Positions 47,250 through 56,404 of a stretch of DNA of 64,000 nucleotides are shown piece after piece. Both the position numbers and the translations under genes were made by a program. The stretch's first letter is position 1; every line of letters begins with the position of its first letter. The notes beneath the pieces are model-generated. The model was not told where the DNA came from. It searched no databases and worked only from the letters and a program-made list of their open reading frames with translations. The stretch is from Clostridia bacterium. GTDB lineage: Bacteria; Bacillota; Clostridia; Christensenellales; Aristaeellaceae. Location: positions 1-64,000 of the forward strand of contig JAFXVR010000020.1 of NCBI GenBank assembly GCA_017534885.1. The letters run 5' to 3'.

Positions 47250-48209
47250 TCATGCCAAATCATCATCCGGCCCGGCTGAAGGCGCTTCCGCCTTCTCCCC
47301 GCCTGACGCCGGGGCGATGGTGGTGGCGTAGCCGAAGGCGGTCAGGCGGGCGGCCACCGCAGCCTCCAAGGCCAGCAGCTCCGCCTCGGTCAGCCCCTCG
47401 ATCGCGGGAGCGGAGGCGGCGGAAGCCGTCGGGGCATCCTCCTCCCCGTCCTGACCCACCGTCCGCCCGAACTCGGCGGCGATGATGCCGGTGGGGATGG
47501 CGATGATACCGATGCCGAAGAAGCTGATGAAGGAGGCGAAGAGCTTGCCGATGTCCGTGACCGGGTAGACGTCGCCGTAGCCCACGGTGGTCAGGGTGCA
47601 GATGGCCCACCACAGGGCTGAGATCACATTGGGGAACTGCTCCGGCTGAACGGAGTTCTCCGCGGTGTACATGACGATGGCCGAGAGCAGCATGATGAAG
47701 AAGCAGATGACCGAGGACATGAGCAGCTTGGGCCCGGCGGAGCGGATGACCCGCAGGATGGTCTGGAAGGCCTCCAGGTAGCGCCCCAGCTTGAACACCC
47801 GCAGGAGCCGCGTCAGGCGCAGCAGGCGGATCATCCGCAGGAAGCGCAGGTCAGCCGACACGAAGGGCAGGAAGAAGGGCAGGATGGCCAGCAGATCGAT
47901 CAGCGCCATGGGCGAGAAGAAGTACTTCAGCCGCGGGTGCTTCGCCTCCGGGTAGAGCAGATCGGCCGTCCAGATGCGCAGCAGGTATTCGATGGCGAAG
48001 ACCGTCACCGTGATCCGCTCAAACACCATGAAAACGGTGCGGTACTTTGCGTACAGTCCGGCGAAGGATTCCAGGATGATGGCCAGCACGCTCAGGGCGA
48101 TCAGCGCCATGATGGTCCAGTCAAAGACACGGCTCGCCCGGTCGCCGCTCTCCGCCTTGCTGACGATCTCAAAAACCCGTTCCCTGATGCCCTGAAGCTT
48201 TGTCTTCAC
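47250..48209 (-). CDS. Voltage-gated-type potassium channel (ion transporter family)
   Basis: The 319-residue protein has the Kv layout: six membrane helices with an S4 voltage sensor of regularly spaced arginines (RFLRMIRLLRLTRLLRVFKL), then a pore loop with the potassium filter TLTTVGYGDVYPV and S6. After S6 there is a low-complexity Ala/Glu-rich cytosolic tail of about 80 residues. It would pass potassium on depolarisation or be tuned by voltage. The start is GTG at 48209 with GGGAGG 8 nt upstream. It follows the topoisomerase A subunit by 37 nt on the same strand. Confidence 0.92.
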   Translation of the reverse strand: MKTKLQGIRERVFEIVSKAESGDRASRVFDWTIMALIALSVLAIILESFAGLYAKYRTVFMVFERITVTVFAIEYLLRIWTADLLYPEAKHPRLKYFFSPMALIDLLAILPFFLPFVSADLRFLRMIRLLRLTRLLRVFKLGRYLEAFQTILRVIRSAGPKLLMSSVICFFIMLLSAIVMYTAENSVQPEQFPNVISALWWAICTLTTVGYGDVYPVTDIGKLFASFISFFGIGIIAIPTGIIAAEFGRTVGQDGEEDAPTASAASAPAIEGLTEAELLALEAAVAARLTAFGYATTIAPASGGEKAEAPSAGPDDDLA

Positions 48210-48246
48210 CTTGCATTCCTCCCGGCGGAATCAGCCCTCTGCCATC

Positions 48247-50706
48247 TCACAACGCCTCCGCGCCGGTCACCACGTCGTTCAGCACCGCCATGACCAGCGG
48301 GGAGCCCTTGCCGGCGCGGGTCTGCAGGGGGATGGACGCGGCGGGCAGGCGGGTGGGCGCGCTGGCGGCCTGGCGGATCAGCAGCTCGGTGTCCGGCTGA
48401 ACCGCCAGGGCGGCGGCCAGCTCAGAGCCGTTGGTGCCGTTCTTCATCAGGCTGATGGCCTTCATGCCCTTGCCGCCCCGGCCCTGGCGCTCAAACTCGG
48501 CGCAGGGCACGCGCTTGCCGCTGCCCCGGTCGGTGATCAGCGTCACCTCGCCCTCGTCCTCCGGCTGGCAGGCGAAGAAGACCTGGTCGTCCTCCGCCAG
48601 CGCGATGCCCTTCACGCCGCCGGAAACCCGTCCCTGCACCGGCACGCTGTCTGACGTAAAGCGGATGGACAGGCCCAGGCGGGTGATGAGCAGCAGATCC
48701 CGGTCGGGGCGCAGGGGCAGGGCGGTCAGCACGCTGTCGCCCTTTTTCAGGTTGAGGGCGGCGGTGCGGCGGGTGCGCACGGCGTAATCGGCGGCGGCGC
48801 TGCGCTTCACCATGCCGTTCTTCGTCACAAAGAGCCAGTCGCCCATCTCCTGCAGAGCCGCGGGCCGGGCGCAGAAGATCTGCACCACCTCTTCGCCGTC
48901 CTCCCAGCCGGGAATCAGGCCGGACAGAAGCTGGCCCCGGTCCCGGGGCTTGCACTCCGCCACCTGGCTGACCGGCAGCAGGCAGCAGCTGCCCCTGTCC
49001 GTCAGCAGGAAGAGGGTCTCGTCGGTCTTGGCCTCGAAGAGCCAGCGGGCGGCCTGCTTGTCGTCCTCCTCGGGGGTAGGCAGGGGATTCTTTCGGAAGA
49101 CCGCGGGCGCCGCGCGCTTGAGCTGGCCGGCCCGGGTGTAGATCACCACGGTGTCCTCCGGCACGGGCGCGGTGTCCTCCGCCTCCACCTTCACATCAGC
49201 CACCCGCTCGATGGACGTGCGCCTGGGGTCGCGGAACTCCTCCGCGATCTCCTTCAGCTCCTTCACGATCAGCTGCACCAACTTTTTCTCGCTGCCCAGG
49301 ATGCCCTTCAGCCGGGCGATGAGCTTCTGCAGCTCCTCAAACTCCTTGCGCAGGTTGAGGATTTCGAGATTGGTCAGCCGCTGGAGGCGCATGTCCAGGA
49401 TGGCCTGGGCCTGAACCTCATCCAGGTCGAAGGCCTCCATCAGGGCCGCCCGGGCTTCCTTGGGCGTCTTCGAGGCGCGGATCAGGCGGATGACCTCGTC
49501 CAGGTTGTCCACCGCGATCATCAGGCCTTCCAGAATGTGGGCCCGGGCTTCGGCCTGCTTCAGCTCAAAGGCGGTGCGCCGGGTGACCACGTTCTTCTGG
49601 TGCTGGGCGAAGCAGGCCAGCATTTCCCTGAGGCCCAGCTGCCTGGGCTTGCCGCCGGCGATGGCCACCATGTTGACGCCGAAGGTCACCTGCAGGTCAG
49701 AGTACTTGTACAGGCAGGCCAGGAGCTTGTCGATGTCCGCGTCGCGCTTGACCTCGATCACGGCGCGCAGGCCTTCCCGGTCGCTCTCGTCGCGGATGTC
49801 ATAGATGCCGGAGAGGGCGGCCTTCTTCTCCTCGGTCAGCCGCTGAATCTTCTCCAGCATGGCCGCCTTGTTGATCTGGTAGGGCACCTCGGTGATGACG
49901 ATGAGCTTCCGCCCGGCCTGGCCGTCTTCGATGTGCAGCCGGGCGCGGACGCTCAGCCTGGAACGGCCGGTCTCATAGCCCTGGCGGATCTCCTCGTTGT
50001 CCACCAGGATGCCGCCGGTGGGAAAGTCCGGGCCGGGAATGATCTTCATCAGCTCATCCAGGCTGATGTCCGGCTTCTCCAGCACCGCCACCGCCGCGTC
50101 CACTGCCTCGCCCAGGTTGTGCGGGGGAATGGAGGTGGCCAGGCCCACCGCGATGCCGTTAGCGCCGTTGACCAACAGGTTGGGGAAGCGGGCCGGCAGC
50201 ATGTCCGGCTCCTTCAGCGTATCGTCGAAATTCAGGCGGAAGGGCACCGTGTCCTTCTCGATGTCCCGGATCATCTGCATGGCCAGGGGCGCCATCCGGG
50301 CCTCGGTGTACCGCATGGCCGCCGCGCTGTCCCCGTCAATGGAGCCGAAATTGCCGTGGCCGTCCACCATGGGCCCGCGCATCACAAAGGGCTGCGCCAT
50401 CCGCACCAGCGCGTCATACACGGAGGAATCCCCGTGGGGATGGTACTTGCCCAGACAGTCGCCCACAATGCGGGCGCATTTGCGGTGGGGCTTGTCCGGC
50501 GTGTTGCCCAGCTCCAGCATGGTGTACAGGATGCGCCGCTGCACGGGCTTCAGGCCGTCCTCCACCCGGGGCAGGGCGCGCTCCATAATCACGTGCTCGG
50601 CATAGGGGATCATGGAGGAGTGCATTACATCCTCCATCGCCGTCGGCACAATGCGCGAGGGATCGTCCTTCGCAATGGGTTTCTCGGGGACTTTCTTGCG
50701 GGCCAT
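48247..50706 (-). CDS. parC: Type IIA DNA topoisomerase subunit A (ParC/GyrA family)
   Basis: The 819-residue DNA-cleaving subunit has the active Tyr133 ([11 protein letters not shown]). The quinolone-determining region [17 protein letters not shown] carries Ser94 and Asp98 at the E. coli GyrA 83/87 positions, the drug-sensitive state. A C-terminal beta-pinwheel includes [12 protein letters not shown], a near GyrA-box (one residue from Q-R-R-G-G-R-G). The pairing with a ParE-like gene and the N-terminal sequence favour ParC, but the box leaves gyrase-like wrapping possible. AAGGAG precedes the ATG. A stem-loop lies in the upstream gap. Confidence 0.9.
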   Translation of the reverse strand: MARKKVPEKPIAKDDPSRIVPTAMEDVMHSSMIPYAEHVIMERALPRVEDGLKPVQRRILYTMLELGNTPDKPHRKCARIVGDCLGKYHPHGDSSVYDALVRMAQPFVMRGPMVDGHGNFGSIDGDSAAAMRYTEARMAPLAMQMIRDIEKDTVPFRLNFDDTLKEPDMLPARFPNLLVNGANGIAVGLATSIPPHNLGEAVDAAVAVLEKPDISLDELMKIIPGPDFPTGGILVDNEEIRQGYETGRSRLSVRARLHIEDGQAGRKLIVITEVPYQINKAAMLEKIQRLTEEKKAALSGIYDIRDESDREGLRAVIEVKRDADIDKLLACLYKYSDLQVTFGVNMVAIAGGKPRQLGLREMLACFAQHQKNVVTRRTAFELKQAEARAHILEGLMIAVDNLDEVIRLIRASKTPKEARAALMEAFDLDEVQAQAILDMRLQRLTNLEILNLRKEFEELQKLIARLKGILGSEKKLVQLIVKELKEIAEEFRDPRRTSIERVADVKVEAEDTAPVPEDTVVIYTRAGQLKRAAPAVFRKNPLPTPEEDDKQAARWLFEAKTDETLFLLTDRGSCCLLPVSQVAECKPRDRGQLLSGLIPGWEDGEEVVQIFCARPAALQEMGDWLFVTKNGMVKRSAAADYAVRTRRTAALNLKKGDSVLTALPLRPDRDLLLITRLGLSIRFTSDSVPVQGRVSGGVKGIALAEDDQVFFACQPEDEGEVTLITDRGSGKRVPCAEFERQGRGGKGMKAISLMKNGTNGSELAAALAVQPDTELLIRQAASAPTRLPAASIPLQTRAGKGSPLVMAVLNDVVTGAEAL

Positions 50707-50766
50707 GGTGTGCTCCTTTGCAAATGATGAAGCAGATCGTTTGGTAGTGTATCCTTCGAGTTTGGT

Positions 50767-50791
50767 AACTCGTGCAGTTTTTGCACGAGTT
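50767..50791. other. Perfect stem-loop between the WG-repeat gene and parC
   Basis: AACTCGTGCA (50767-50776) pairs with TGCACGAGTT (50782-50791) across a 5-nt loop. No T-run follows on the minus strand, so it is more likely a messenger processing or stabilising structure in the 173-nt gap than a terminator. The rest of the gap is A/T-richer than its neighbours and holds no gene. Confidence 0.6.
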
Positions 50792-50879
50792 GATTCTTCT
50801 TCCTGTTCTCTGGTCTTACAAGTCTTTCTCGTTCTGACAAATTGTCGAAACCTTTCAAGCCTTTCAGACGCCGCTGAAA

Positions 50880-52427
50880 TCAGAAGAACGTCTTGCTCAT
50901 CCTGTCGCTCAGCGATCTGTTTTCCAGCAGGTTTTCCTCCTGCGGCATGCCGGCCAGCGGTTCCCTGTACGGCTCAATGTCCGTCACCCAGCCGTATATT
51001 TCCTGGCCTGTCCTGTCGATCCAGGCGATGCGGTTTTCTGCCGTCCGGACACAGGCGAAGCCGTTCCGGAAGGTATCCGCATAGACAAACCGCGGCTCGA
51101 TAACCCATTCACCCTGCTCGTTCAGGTAGCCATACAGGCTGTCGTCCGCAATGCTGCTGACTGCGGCGAGACCCTCGGCAAAAGGGGAGCCTTCATCTTC
51201 ATAAAAGCTGTATACAGCGGGAGTGAGAATGCCCGTCTCCACGCTCAGCAGGCCGTAGCGGAACTGCTCTTCCTCATCCTCACTGTCTTCCGGATGCCAT
51301 TCTTCATACCAGGCCAGGCCATTGTCCATCACATTCCAGATCCAGCACTGGTCTTCGCCGGTCAGCACGAGGCAGACCCGGCCGTTGTCATCCATAATGG
51401 CAGGCTTTTCATCCGCAAAAACGGACGTGTAACCCTGAGAGGAAAACCCGTATCCGCCCCGGCCCTCCGGCCTTGCGGTCACGCCCTCCAGGAAACGGCC
51501 TTCCCCGTCGATGTACCGCCCTGTGCCGTCATCATAGCTGTAACAGACCGCCCAGTCGTTCTCATATGGATACAGGTCATACCACTTGTCCTCGATCAGG
51601 AACAGGATATTGCCCTTCGTGTCCATGTATCCGGCCATCCTGTCTGACTCATCGTCCGCATTCTCTCCGGAAGCGGAGACGATCGCCGCCTTGCCCTCGG
51701 TGACCTGGCTGAAAGCGTAAGGGTTGGCCAGCTCATACCCCTCTGGCGCGCTGACAAAATGGCCGTCCTCGCAGAGCAGCACCGATTCGCGCCGCCCTTC
51801 GTGATCCGGCGGGAACTCGGCGAACGCCCAGCCGTTCTTCCCTTCCGCGCCGGGGTTGGCATGGAAGCCGTATGCCGCCGTGTACTGGCAGAGAATCACG
51901 GTCTCCAGCGCTCCCCTGCCGGCATCGGCGTTGGCATAACCCCAGAGATCGTTTGAGCGCTGAACCGGCACAAGACCCATGCCCTTCTGAGATAAGGCGA
52001 CGTCCTGCCACTGAAAGCCGGAGAAGGTTCCGCTCGCCGTGTCAAAGAAGCCCGCCTGCTGCGTCTCCTGTTTGAAAGCCTCAGCCAGGTCGGTTCCCTC
52101 GGGCGCTGCGTAAACCGCGAAGTCGGTTTCACTCCAGGTGATCAGGTATTCCGGGGGCAGAACCGCCCGCCCCTGCCAGTCGATCAGTCCCCAGTCCGCG
52201 CCGCCCTGTGCGGAGACAGCCATGAACAGCCCGGCTTTGTCCGCATACCCTCGTGCGGGAGACACGGCGGCGTATTGGGGAGCAATCACAAAAGCACCTG
52301 TCCGGTCGATATAGCCCCAGAGGCCATTCTCCCCCATGGCCGGGAACAGCGCGTCCGGCCCGTCTGCCAGCGTCGGCAGGATCGGGAGAAGTAGGGCGGC
52401 GGCGATCAGGATCAGGAGCCTCTTCAC
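50880..52427 (-). CDS. Secreted WG-repeat protein
   Basis: The 515-residue protein has a signal peptide ([22 protein letters not shown]) and about six WG/KWG beta repeats. Each is built on G-x-W-G-Y-I-D-x-x-G-x-x-V-I-x-P-x-Y/F, as in [20 protein letters not shown] and [19 protein letters not shown]. The repeats form a propeller-like surface domain; no enzymatic residues are evident and the function is unknown. The start is GTG at 52427 with AGGAGG 8 nt upstream. It lies 18 nt after the topoisomerase B subunit, an odd place for an exported protein. Confidence 0.85.
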   Translation of the reverse strand: MKRLLILIAAALLLPILPTLADGPDALFPAMGENGLWGYIDRTGAFVIAPQYAAVSPARGYADKAGLFMAVSAQGGADWGLIDWQGRAVLPPEYLITWSETDFAVYAAPEGTDLAEAFKQETQQAGFFDTASGTFSGFQWQDVALSQKGMGLVPVQRSNDLWGYANADAGRGALETVILCQYTAAYGFHANPGAEGKNGWAFAEFPPDHEGRRESVLLCEDGHFVSAPEGYELANPYAFSQVTEGKAAIVSASGENADDESDRMAGYMDTKGNILFLIEDKWYDLYPYENDWAVCYSYDDGTGRYIDGEGRFLEGVTARPEGRGGYGFSSQGYTSVFADEKPAIMDDNGRVCLVLTGEDQCWIWNVMDNGLAWYEEWHPEDSEDEEEQFRYGLLSVETGILTPAVYSFYEDEGSPFAEGLAAVSSIADDSLYGYLNEQGEWVIEPRFVYADTFRNGFACVRTAENRIAWIDRTGQEIYGWVTDIEPYREPLAGMPQEENLLENRSLSDRMSKTFF

Positions 52428-52445
52428 GGCGCATTCCTCCTGTTC

Positions 52446-54440
52446 TTACTTCCCCGCGTCCAGCGCTTCCTGCGCCTTCCGCTGTTCTTCCGGCACCTCA
52501 AAGGTGTCCTCGCGGTTGAAGTCGGCGTAGCGGCTGATGTAATCGCGGCGGGGTTCCACCTTGTCGCCCATGAGCACGGTCACCATGCGGTCGGCCTCGG
52601 CGGCGTCCTCAATGGTCACCTGCAGCATTTTCCGCTGGCCGGGATCCATGGTTGTGGCCCAGAGCTGCTCGGGATTCATCTCGCCCAGGCCCTTGTAGCG
52701 CTGCAGGGTGTAGCCCTTGCCGGCGGCCTTGGTCAGCCGGGTCAGCTCCTTGTCGTCGTAAGCGTAGTCCACCTTGGTGCCCTTGGCCACCCGGTACAGG
52801 GGCGGCATGCCGATGTACACGTGCCCGCCGGTGATCAGCTCCTTCATGTAGCGGAAGAAGAAGGTCAGCAGGATGGCGCGGATGTGGGCGCCGTCCTGGT
52901 CCGCGTCGGAGAGGATGATGACCTTGTGGTACTTCAGGCCGTCCAGGGAGAAGCTCTCGCCGATGCCCGTGCCCAGGGCGGTGATCAGGGAGCGGAATTC
53001 CTCGTTGGCCAGCACCTGCTCCAGCTGTTTCTTTTCCACGTTCAGCGGCTTGCCCCGCAGCGGGAGGATCGCCTGGAAGCGGCTGTCCCGGCCCTGCTTG
53101 GCCGAGCCGCCGGCGGAGTCGCCCTCCACAATGAAGAGCTCGTTGTCCTCCGGGTGATGCCCCCGGGCTGCGGAGAGCTTGCCCACCAGCGGGGCGGCTT
53201 CCAGCGCCTTGGTGGAGCGCACGGTGTCCCGGGCCTTGCGGGCAGCCTCCCGGGCCTGGGCGGCCTTGGCGGCCTTGCCCACGATCTGCCCGGCCAGCTC
53301 GGCGTTTTTGAGGTTGTCCAGCCAGTCCGCCAGCTTTTCCGCCACGATGGCCTCCACCACCGGGCGCACCTCGCTGTTGCCCAGGCGGCCCTTGGTCTGG
53401 CCCTCAAACTGGGGATTCTTGACCCACACGGTCAGCACGCAGGTCATGCCCTCCCGGAAGTCGTCGCCGGAGAGGTTGGCGTCCTTCTCCTTCAGCAAGC
53501 CGGTCTTGCGGGCATAGTCGTTCAGGGCGCGGGTGTAGGCGGCCTTGAACCCCGCCTCGTGGGAGCCGCCCTCGTGGGTGGGAATATTGTTGGCGTAGGA
53601 GAAGACGCTGTCGGCGTAATCCGTGGTGTACTGCAGGGCCAGGCGGCAGATGGTGCTGTCCTTCTTGCCTTCCAGGTAAATCACGTCGTCGCTCAGGGGC
53701 GTTTTGGTCTCGTTGATGTACTTCACATAGTCGATGATGCCGCCCTCGGAGTAGAAAACCTGCTCGCGCTTGTCCTCCTCTTTGGCGGTCTCATCCACAA
53801 AGGTGATCATCACGCCCCGGTTGAGGTAGGCCAGCTCGTGCAGCCGCCGGGCAATGGTCACCGGGTTGAAGCGGATGTCCTCAAAGATCGTGTCGTCCGG
53901 CAGAAAGCGCACCAAAGTGCCCCGCTTGCGGGTGTTGCCCACCTTTTCCAGCGGTTTTTCCGGCTTGCCGGCGTTGACCTTGCCCGTCTTCGGGTCGGTC
54001 TCAGAGGTGAAGCGGATGTGCCAGTGGCCCCAGTTGACATAGGAGTCCACCGTCATCCACTTCGAGAGCGCGTTGACCACCGAAGCGCCCACGCCGTGGA
54101 GGCCGCCGGAATAGGCGTAGTTCTCGTTGTTGAACTTGCCGCCCGCGTGCAGGCGCGTATAGATGACCTCCACGCCGGAAATGTGCAGGGTGGGGTGCTC
54201 GTCCACGGGCACGCCGCGCCCGTTGTCCAATACGGAAACGGATCCGTCCTGGTGCAGGGTAACCGTCACCCGGTCGGCATAGCCGTTGCTGGCCTCGTCC
54301 ATCGCGTTGTCCACAATCTCCCAGAGCAGGTGATGCAGGCCCTGGGAGGAGGTGGTGCCGATGTACATGCCCGGCCGCATCCGCACGGCCTCAAGCCCTT
54401 CCAGCACCTGGATCTGATCCGCGTTATAGCTCTTTGGCAT
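52446..54440 (-). CDS. parE: Type IIA DNA topoisomerase subunit B (ParE/GyrB family)
   Basis: The 664-residue ATPase subunit has a GHKL domain with catalytic Glu in LLWEIVDNAMDEA, DNGRGVPVDEHP and [15 protein letters not shown]. The transducer domain follows, then TOPRIM with FIVEGDSAGGSA (about residue 440) and LSDADQDGAHI (about 511). The C-terminus is short, without the Gram-negative GyrB insert. Residues after the TOPRIM and the distance from the origin genes favour ParE. The upstream region has an extended -10 promoter. It leads the minus-strand series parE, WG-repeat gene, parC, potassium channel. Confidence 0.92.
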   Translation of the reverse strand: MPKSYNADQIQVLEGLEAVRMRPGMYIGTTSSQGLHHLLWEIVDNAMDEASNGYADRVTVTLHQDGSVSVLDNGRGVPVDEHPTLHISGVEVIYTRLHAGGKFNNENYAYSGGLHGVGASVVNALSKWMTVDSYVNWGHWHIRFTSETDPKTGKVNAGKPEKPLEKVGNTRKRGTLVRFLPDDTIFEDIRFNPVTIARRLHELAYLNRGVMITFVDETAKEEDKREQVFYSEGGIIDYVKYINETKTPLSDDVIYLEGKKDSTICRLALQYTTDYADSVFSYANNIPTHEGGSHEAGFKAAYTRALNDYARKTGLLKEKDANLSGDDFREGMTCVLTVWVKNPQFEGQTKGRLGNSEVRPVVEAIVAEKLADWLDNLKNAELAGQIVGKAAKAAQAREAARKARDTVRSTKALEAAPLVGKLSAARGHHPEDNELFIVEGDSAGGSAKQGRDSRFQAILPLRGKPLNVEKKQLEQVLANEEFRSLITALGTGIGESFSLDGLKYHKVIILSDADQDGAHIRAILLTFFFRYMKELITGGHVYIGMPPLYRVAKGTKVDYAYDDKELTRLTKAAGKGYTLQRYKGLGEMNPEQLWATTMDPGQRKMLQVTIEDAAEADRMVTVLMGDKVEPRRDYISRYADFNREDTFEVPEEQRKAQEALDAGK

Positions 54441-54515
54441 AGGGTACTCCTTGGCAGAGAATAGCTGACATCGTCAGCGGGCGCTTATCGGTCTGCTTGG
54501 GGAGCGCCCGGCAGA

Positions 54516-54524
54516 ATTATACCA
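54516..54524 (-). promoter_or_regulatory. Extended -10 promoter for parE
   Basis: On the minus strand TGG-TATAAT lies 75 nt before the parE start, in the 293-nt divergent gap (54441-54733). The -35 (TTTCCA at 17 nt) is weak. A GCGCCCGC/GGGCGC-type pairing lies between promoter and gene. Confidence 0.5.
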
Positions 54525-54643
54525 TGGATGGAGTTTTTTGGAAAGGGGAACAGCGAAAAGGCGCTGCACACAGATTTGCGTGCCGGCGGCTTCCGCCCGG
54601 GCACCCGCCGGATTTTTCCGCCCTGTATTCAGTGTATACAAAA

Positions 54644-54671
54644 TTGACAAAACCGAAAAACCTGCTATGAT
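54644..54671 (+). promoter_or_regulatory. Promoter of the VWA-MoxR operon
   Basis: A perfect TTGACA (54644-54649), 16 nt and TATGAT (54666-54671) lie about 60 nt before the VWA start, divergent from parE. No other promoter is evident before 60845. Confidence 0.65.
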
Positions 54672-54733
54672 GGTGCTATCCGTTTGAAGGCATGGCCTTC
54701 GTTTTCACCGTTTCATTCCCCAATGGAGGCTGT

Positions 54734-56401
54734 ATGGACGCTCAGGAGGCAAAGCTGCAGGCCATCTGCAGGGAAATCTTCACCCAGACGCGCACGGCCA
54801 TTGTGCTCAACATGCGCTTTCTGGACATGGCTGTTTTCCGGCTGAAGCCCACCCCGGAGAGCATCAGCCTGGCCACCGACGGCGAGCGCCTGTATTACCA
54901 TCCTCTCTGGCTGCTGAAGCGCTACCGGGAGGAAACCACCGCGGTGGGGCGGGACTACATGCACGTGCTGCTGCACTGCGTCTTCCGCCACCCCTTCGTG
55001 GGCTCGCTGGTGGATGCGGCGCTCTGGGATCTGGCCTGCGACATTGCGGCGGAGGCCGTGCTCATCGATTTCCATCAGCCCTCCCTGACCACCCGGGAGG
55101 AGGTCCGGCGGCAGGCCGTGATCGACCGGCTGAAAGCCTCCGTCCATCCCCTCACCGCCGAGAAACTGTACCGCTGGTTCCAGGATCACCCGCCGAAGCC
55201 GGAGTGGAAGGCCCTCTTCCTTGCCGACGACCACCGGCTCTGGCACAGTCCCGCCGAAGCCCGGCGGATGTCCGTGTCCGCCAGGCAGCGGGAGCAGCGG
55301 GAGCAGCGGGAGCAGCAAAATCAGCAGAATCAGCAGAGTCAGCAGAATCAAAAGCATCAGCAGAACCAGCAAAACCAACAAAACCAGTCTGGACAGCAGG
55401 GTCAGCAAAATCAGCAGAATCAACAGAATCCGTCCGGGCAGCAAGGTCAGCAAAACCAGTCTGGGCAGTCAGGTCAGCAGGGTCAACAAAACCAGCAGAA
55501 TCAGTCCGGCCAGCCGGGTCAGCAAAACCAGCCAGGCCAGGGCAGCAGTCCCGGGCAGGGCAGCCAGACGCCGCAGCAGGCGGACGGCCAGCAGAACACC
55601 CCGCCGGACGTTCCCCGGGATCAGTCCGTTCCCCGGGGGGAGGGTGCGGGCGAGGATCCCGGCCGCCAGGCGCTGGAGGATGAGTGGCGGGACATCAGCG
55701 AGCATGTGCAGATGGATCTGGAGACCTTTGCGCGGGAGCAGGGCTTCGGCGCGGGCGACCTTCAGCAGCAGCTCAACGCGCTGAACCGGGAGCGCTACAA
55801 TTACGAGGCCTTCCTCAAGAAGTTCGCCGTGATGGGCGAGGCGATGAAGGTCAACGATGACGAGTTCGACTACATCTTCTACACCTACGGCCTGAAGCTC
55901 TTCGGCAACATGCCGCTGATCGAACCGCTGGAATACAAGGAAGTCAAGCGCATCCGGGAGTTCGTGATCGCCATCGACACCTCGGGCTCCACCTCCGGCG
56001 AGCTGGTGCAGCGCTTCCTGACCAAGACCTACAACATCCTGATGAGCACCGAGAGCTTCTTCTCCAAGGTGAACCTCCACATCATCCAGTGCGACGCCCA
56101 GATCCAGGAGGCGGTGAAGGTCACCAGCCGCGAGGAGTTTGAAGCCTACCTGAAGGGCATGACCATCCGCGGCCTGGGCGGCACGGATTTCCGCCCCGTG
56201 TTCAGCTATGTGGACCAGCTGATCCGCCATGGCGAGTTTGAGCGCCTGAAGGGGCTGATTTACTTCACCGACGGCTACGGCACCTTCCCGGAAAAGAAGC
56301 CGGACTACAAGACCGCCTTCGTCTTTGTCCAGGACGAGTACAGCGACGCGGGCGTGCCGCCGTGGGCTATTAAGCTGATATTGGAAAAGGAAGAGGTTTG
56401 A
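54734..56401 (+). CDS. VWA domain protein with DUF2201-like N-terminus and Q/N-rich linker
   Basis: The 555-residue protein has three parts. The N-terminal about 180 residues resemble the DUF2201 putative metallopeptidase domain, with HVLLHCVFRH in place of the HExxH zinc motif (Glu replaced by Val), so probably inactive. A linker of about 100 residues is almost only Gln, Asn, Ser and Gly. The C-terminal von Willebrand A domain has an intact MIDAS: DTSGS (about 414-418), Thr in GLGGTDF and Asp in YFTDGYG. GGAGG lies 4 nt before the ATG at 54734; an earlier in-frame ATG at 54692 lacks a usable site. Such VWA proteins are remodelled by a MoxR ATPase, which is the next gene. Confidence 0.85.
   Translation: MDAQEAKLQAICREIFTQTRTAIVLNMRFLDMAVFRLKPTPESISLATDGERLYYHPLWLLKRYREETTAVGRDYMHVLLHCVFRHPFVGSLVDAALWDLACDIAAEAVLIDFHQPSLTTREEVRRQAVIDRLKASVHPLTAEKLYRWFQDHPPKPEWKALFLADDHRLWHSPAEARRMSVSARQREQREQREQQNQQNQQSQQNQKHQQNQQNQQNQSGQQGQQNQQNQQNPSGQQGQQNQSGQSGQQGQQNQQNQSGQPGQQNQPGQGSSPGQGSQTPQQADGQQNTPPDVPRDQSVPRGEGAGEDPGRQALEDEWRDISEHVQMDLETFAREQGFGAGDLQQQLNALNRERYNYEAFLKKFAVMGEAMKVNDDEFDYIFYTYGLKLFGNMPLIEPLEYKEVKRIREFVIAIDTSGSTSGELVQRFLTKTYNILMSTESFFSKVNLHIIQCDAQIQEAVKVTSREEFEAYLKGMTIRGLGGTDFRPVFSYVDQLIRHGEFERLKGLIYFTDGYGTFPEKKPDYKTAFVFVQDEYSDAGVPPWAIKLILEKEEV
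55285..55570 (+). repeat. CAG/CAA/AAT-rich degenerate codon repeat encoding the Q/N linker
   Basis: This segment of the VWA gene is an irregular array of CAG, CAA and AAT codons with GTCAGCAAAACCAG-like units recurring. Base composition is clearly lower in G+C than the surroundings. It is a likely site of slippage-driven length variation within the reading frame. Confidence 0.75.
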
Positions 56402-56404
56402 GCC

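Noticed and set aside
55285..55570. CRISPR-like periodic pattern
   Set aside because: The periodicity is codon-level (CAG/CAA/AAT) inside an intact reading frame and has no unique spacers.
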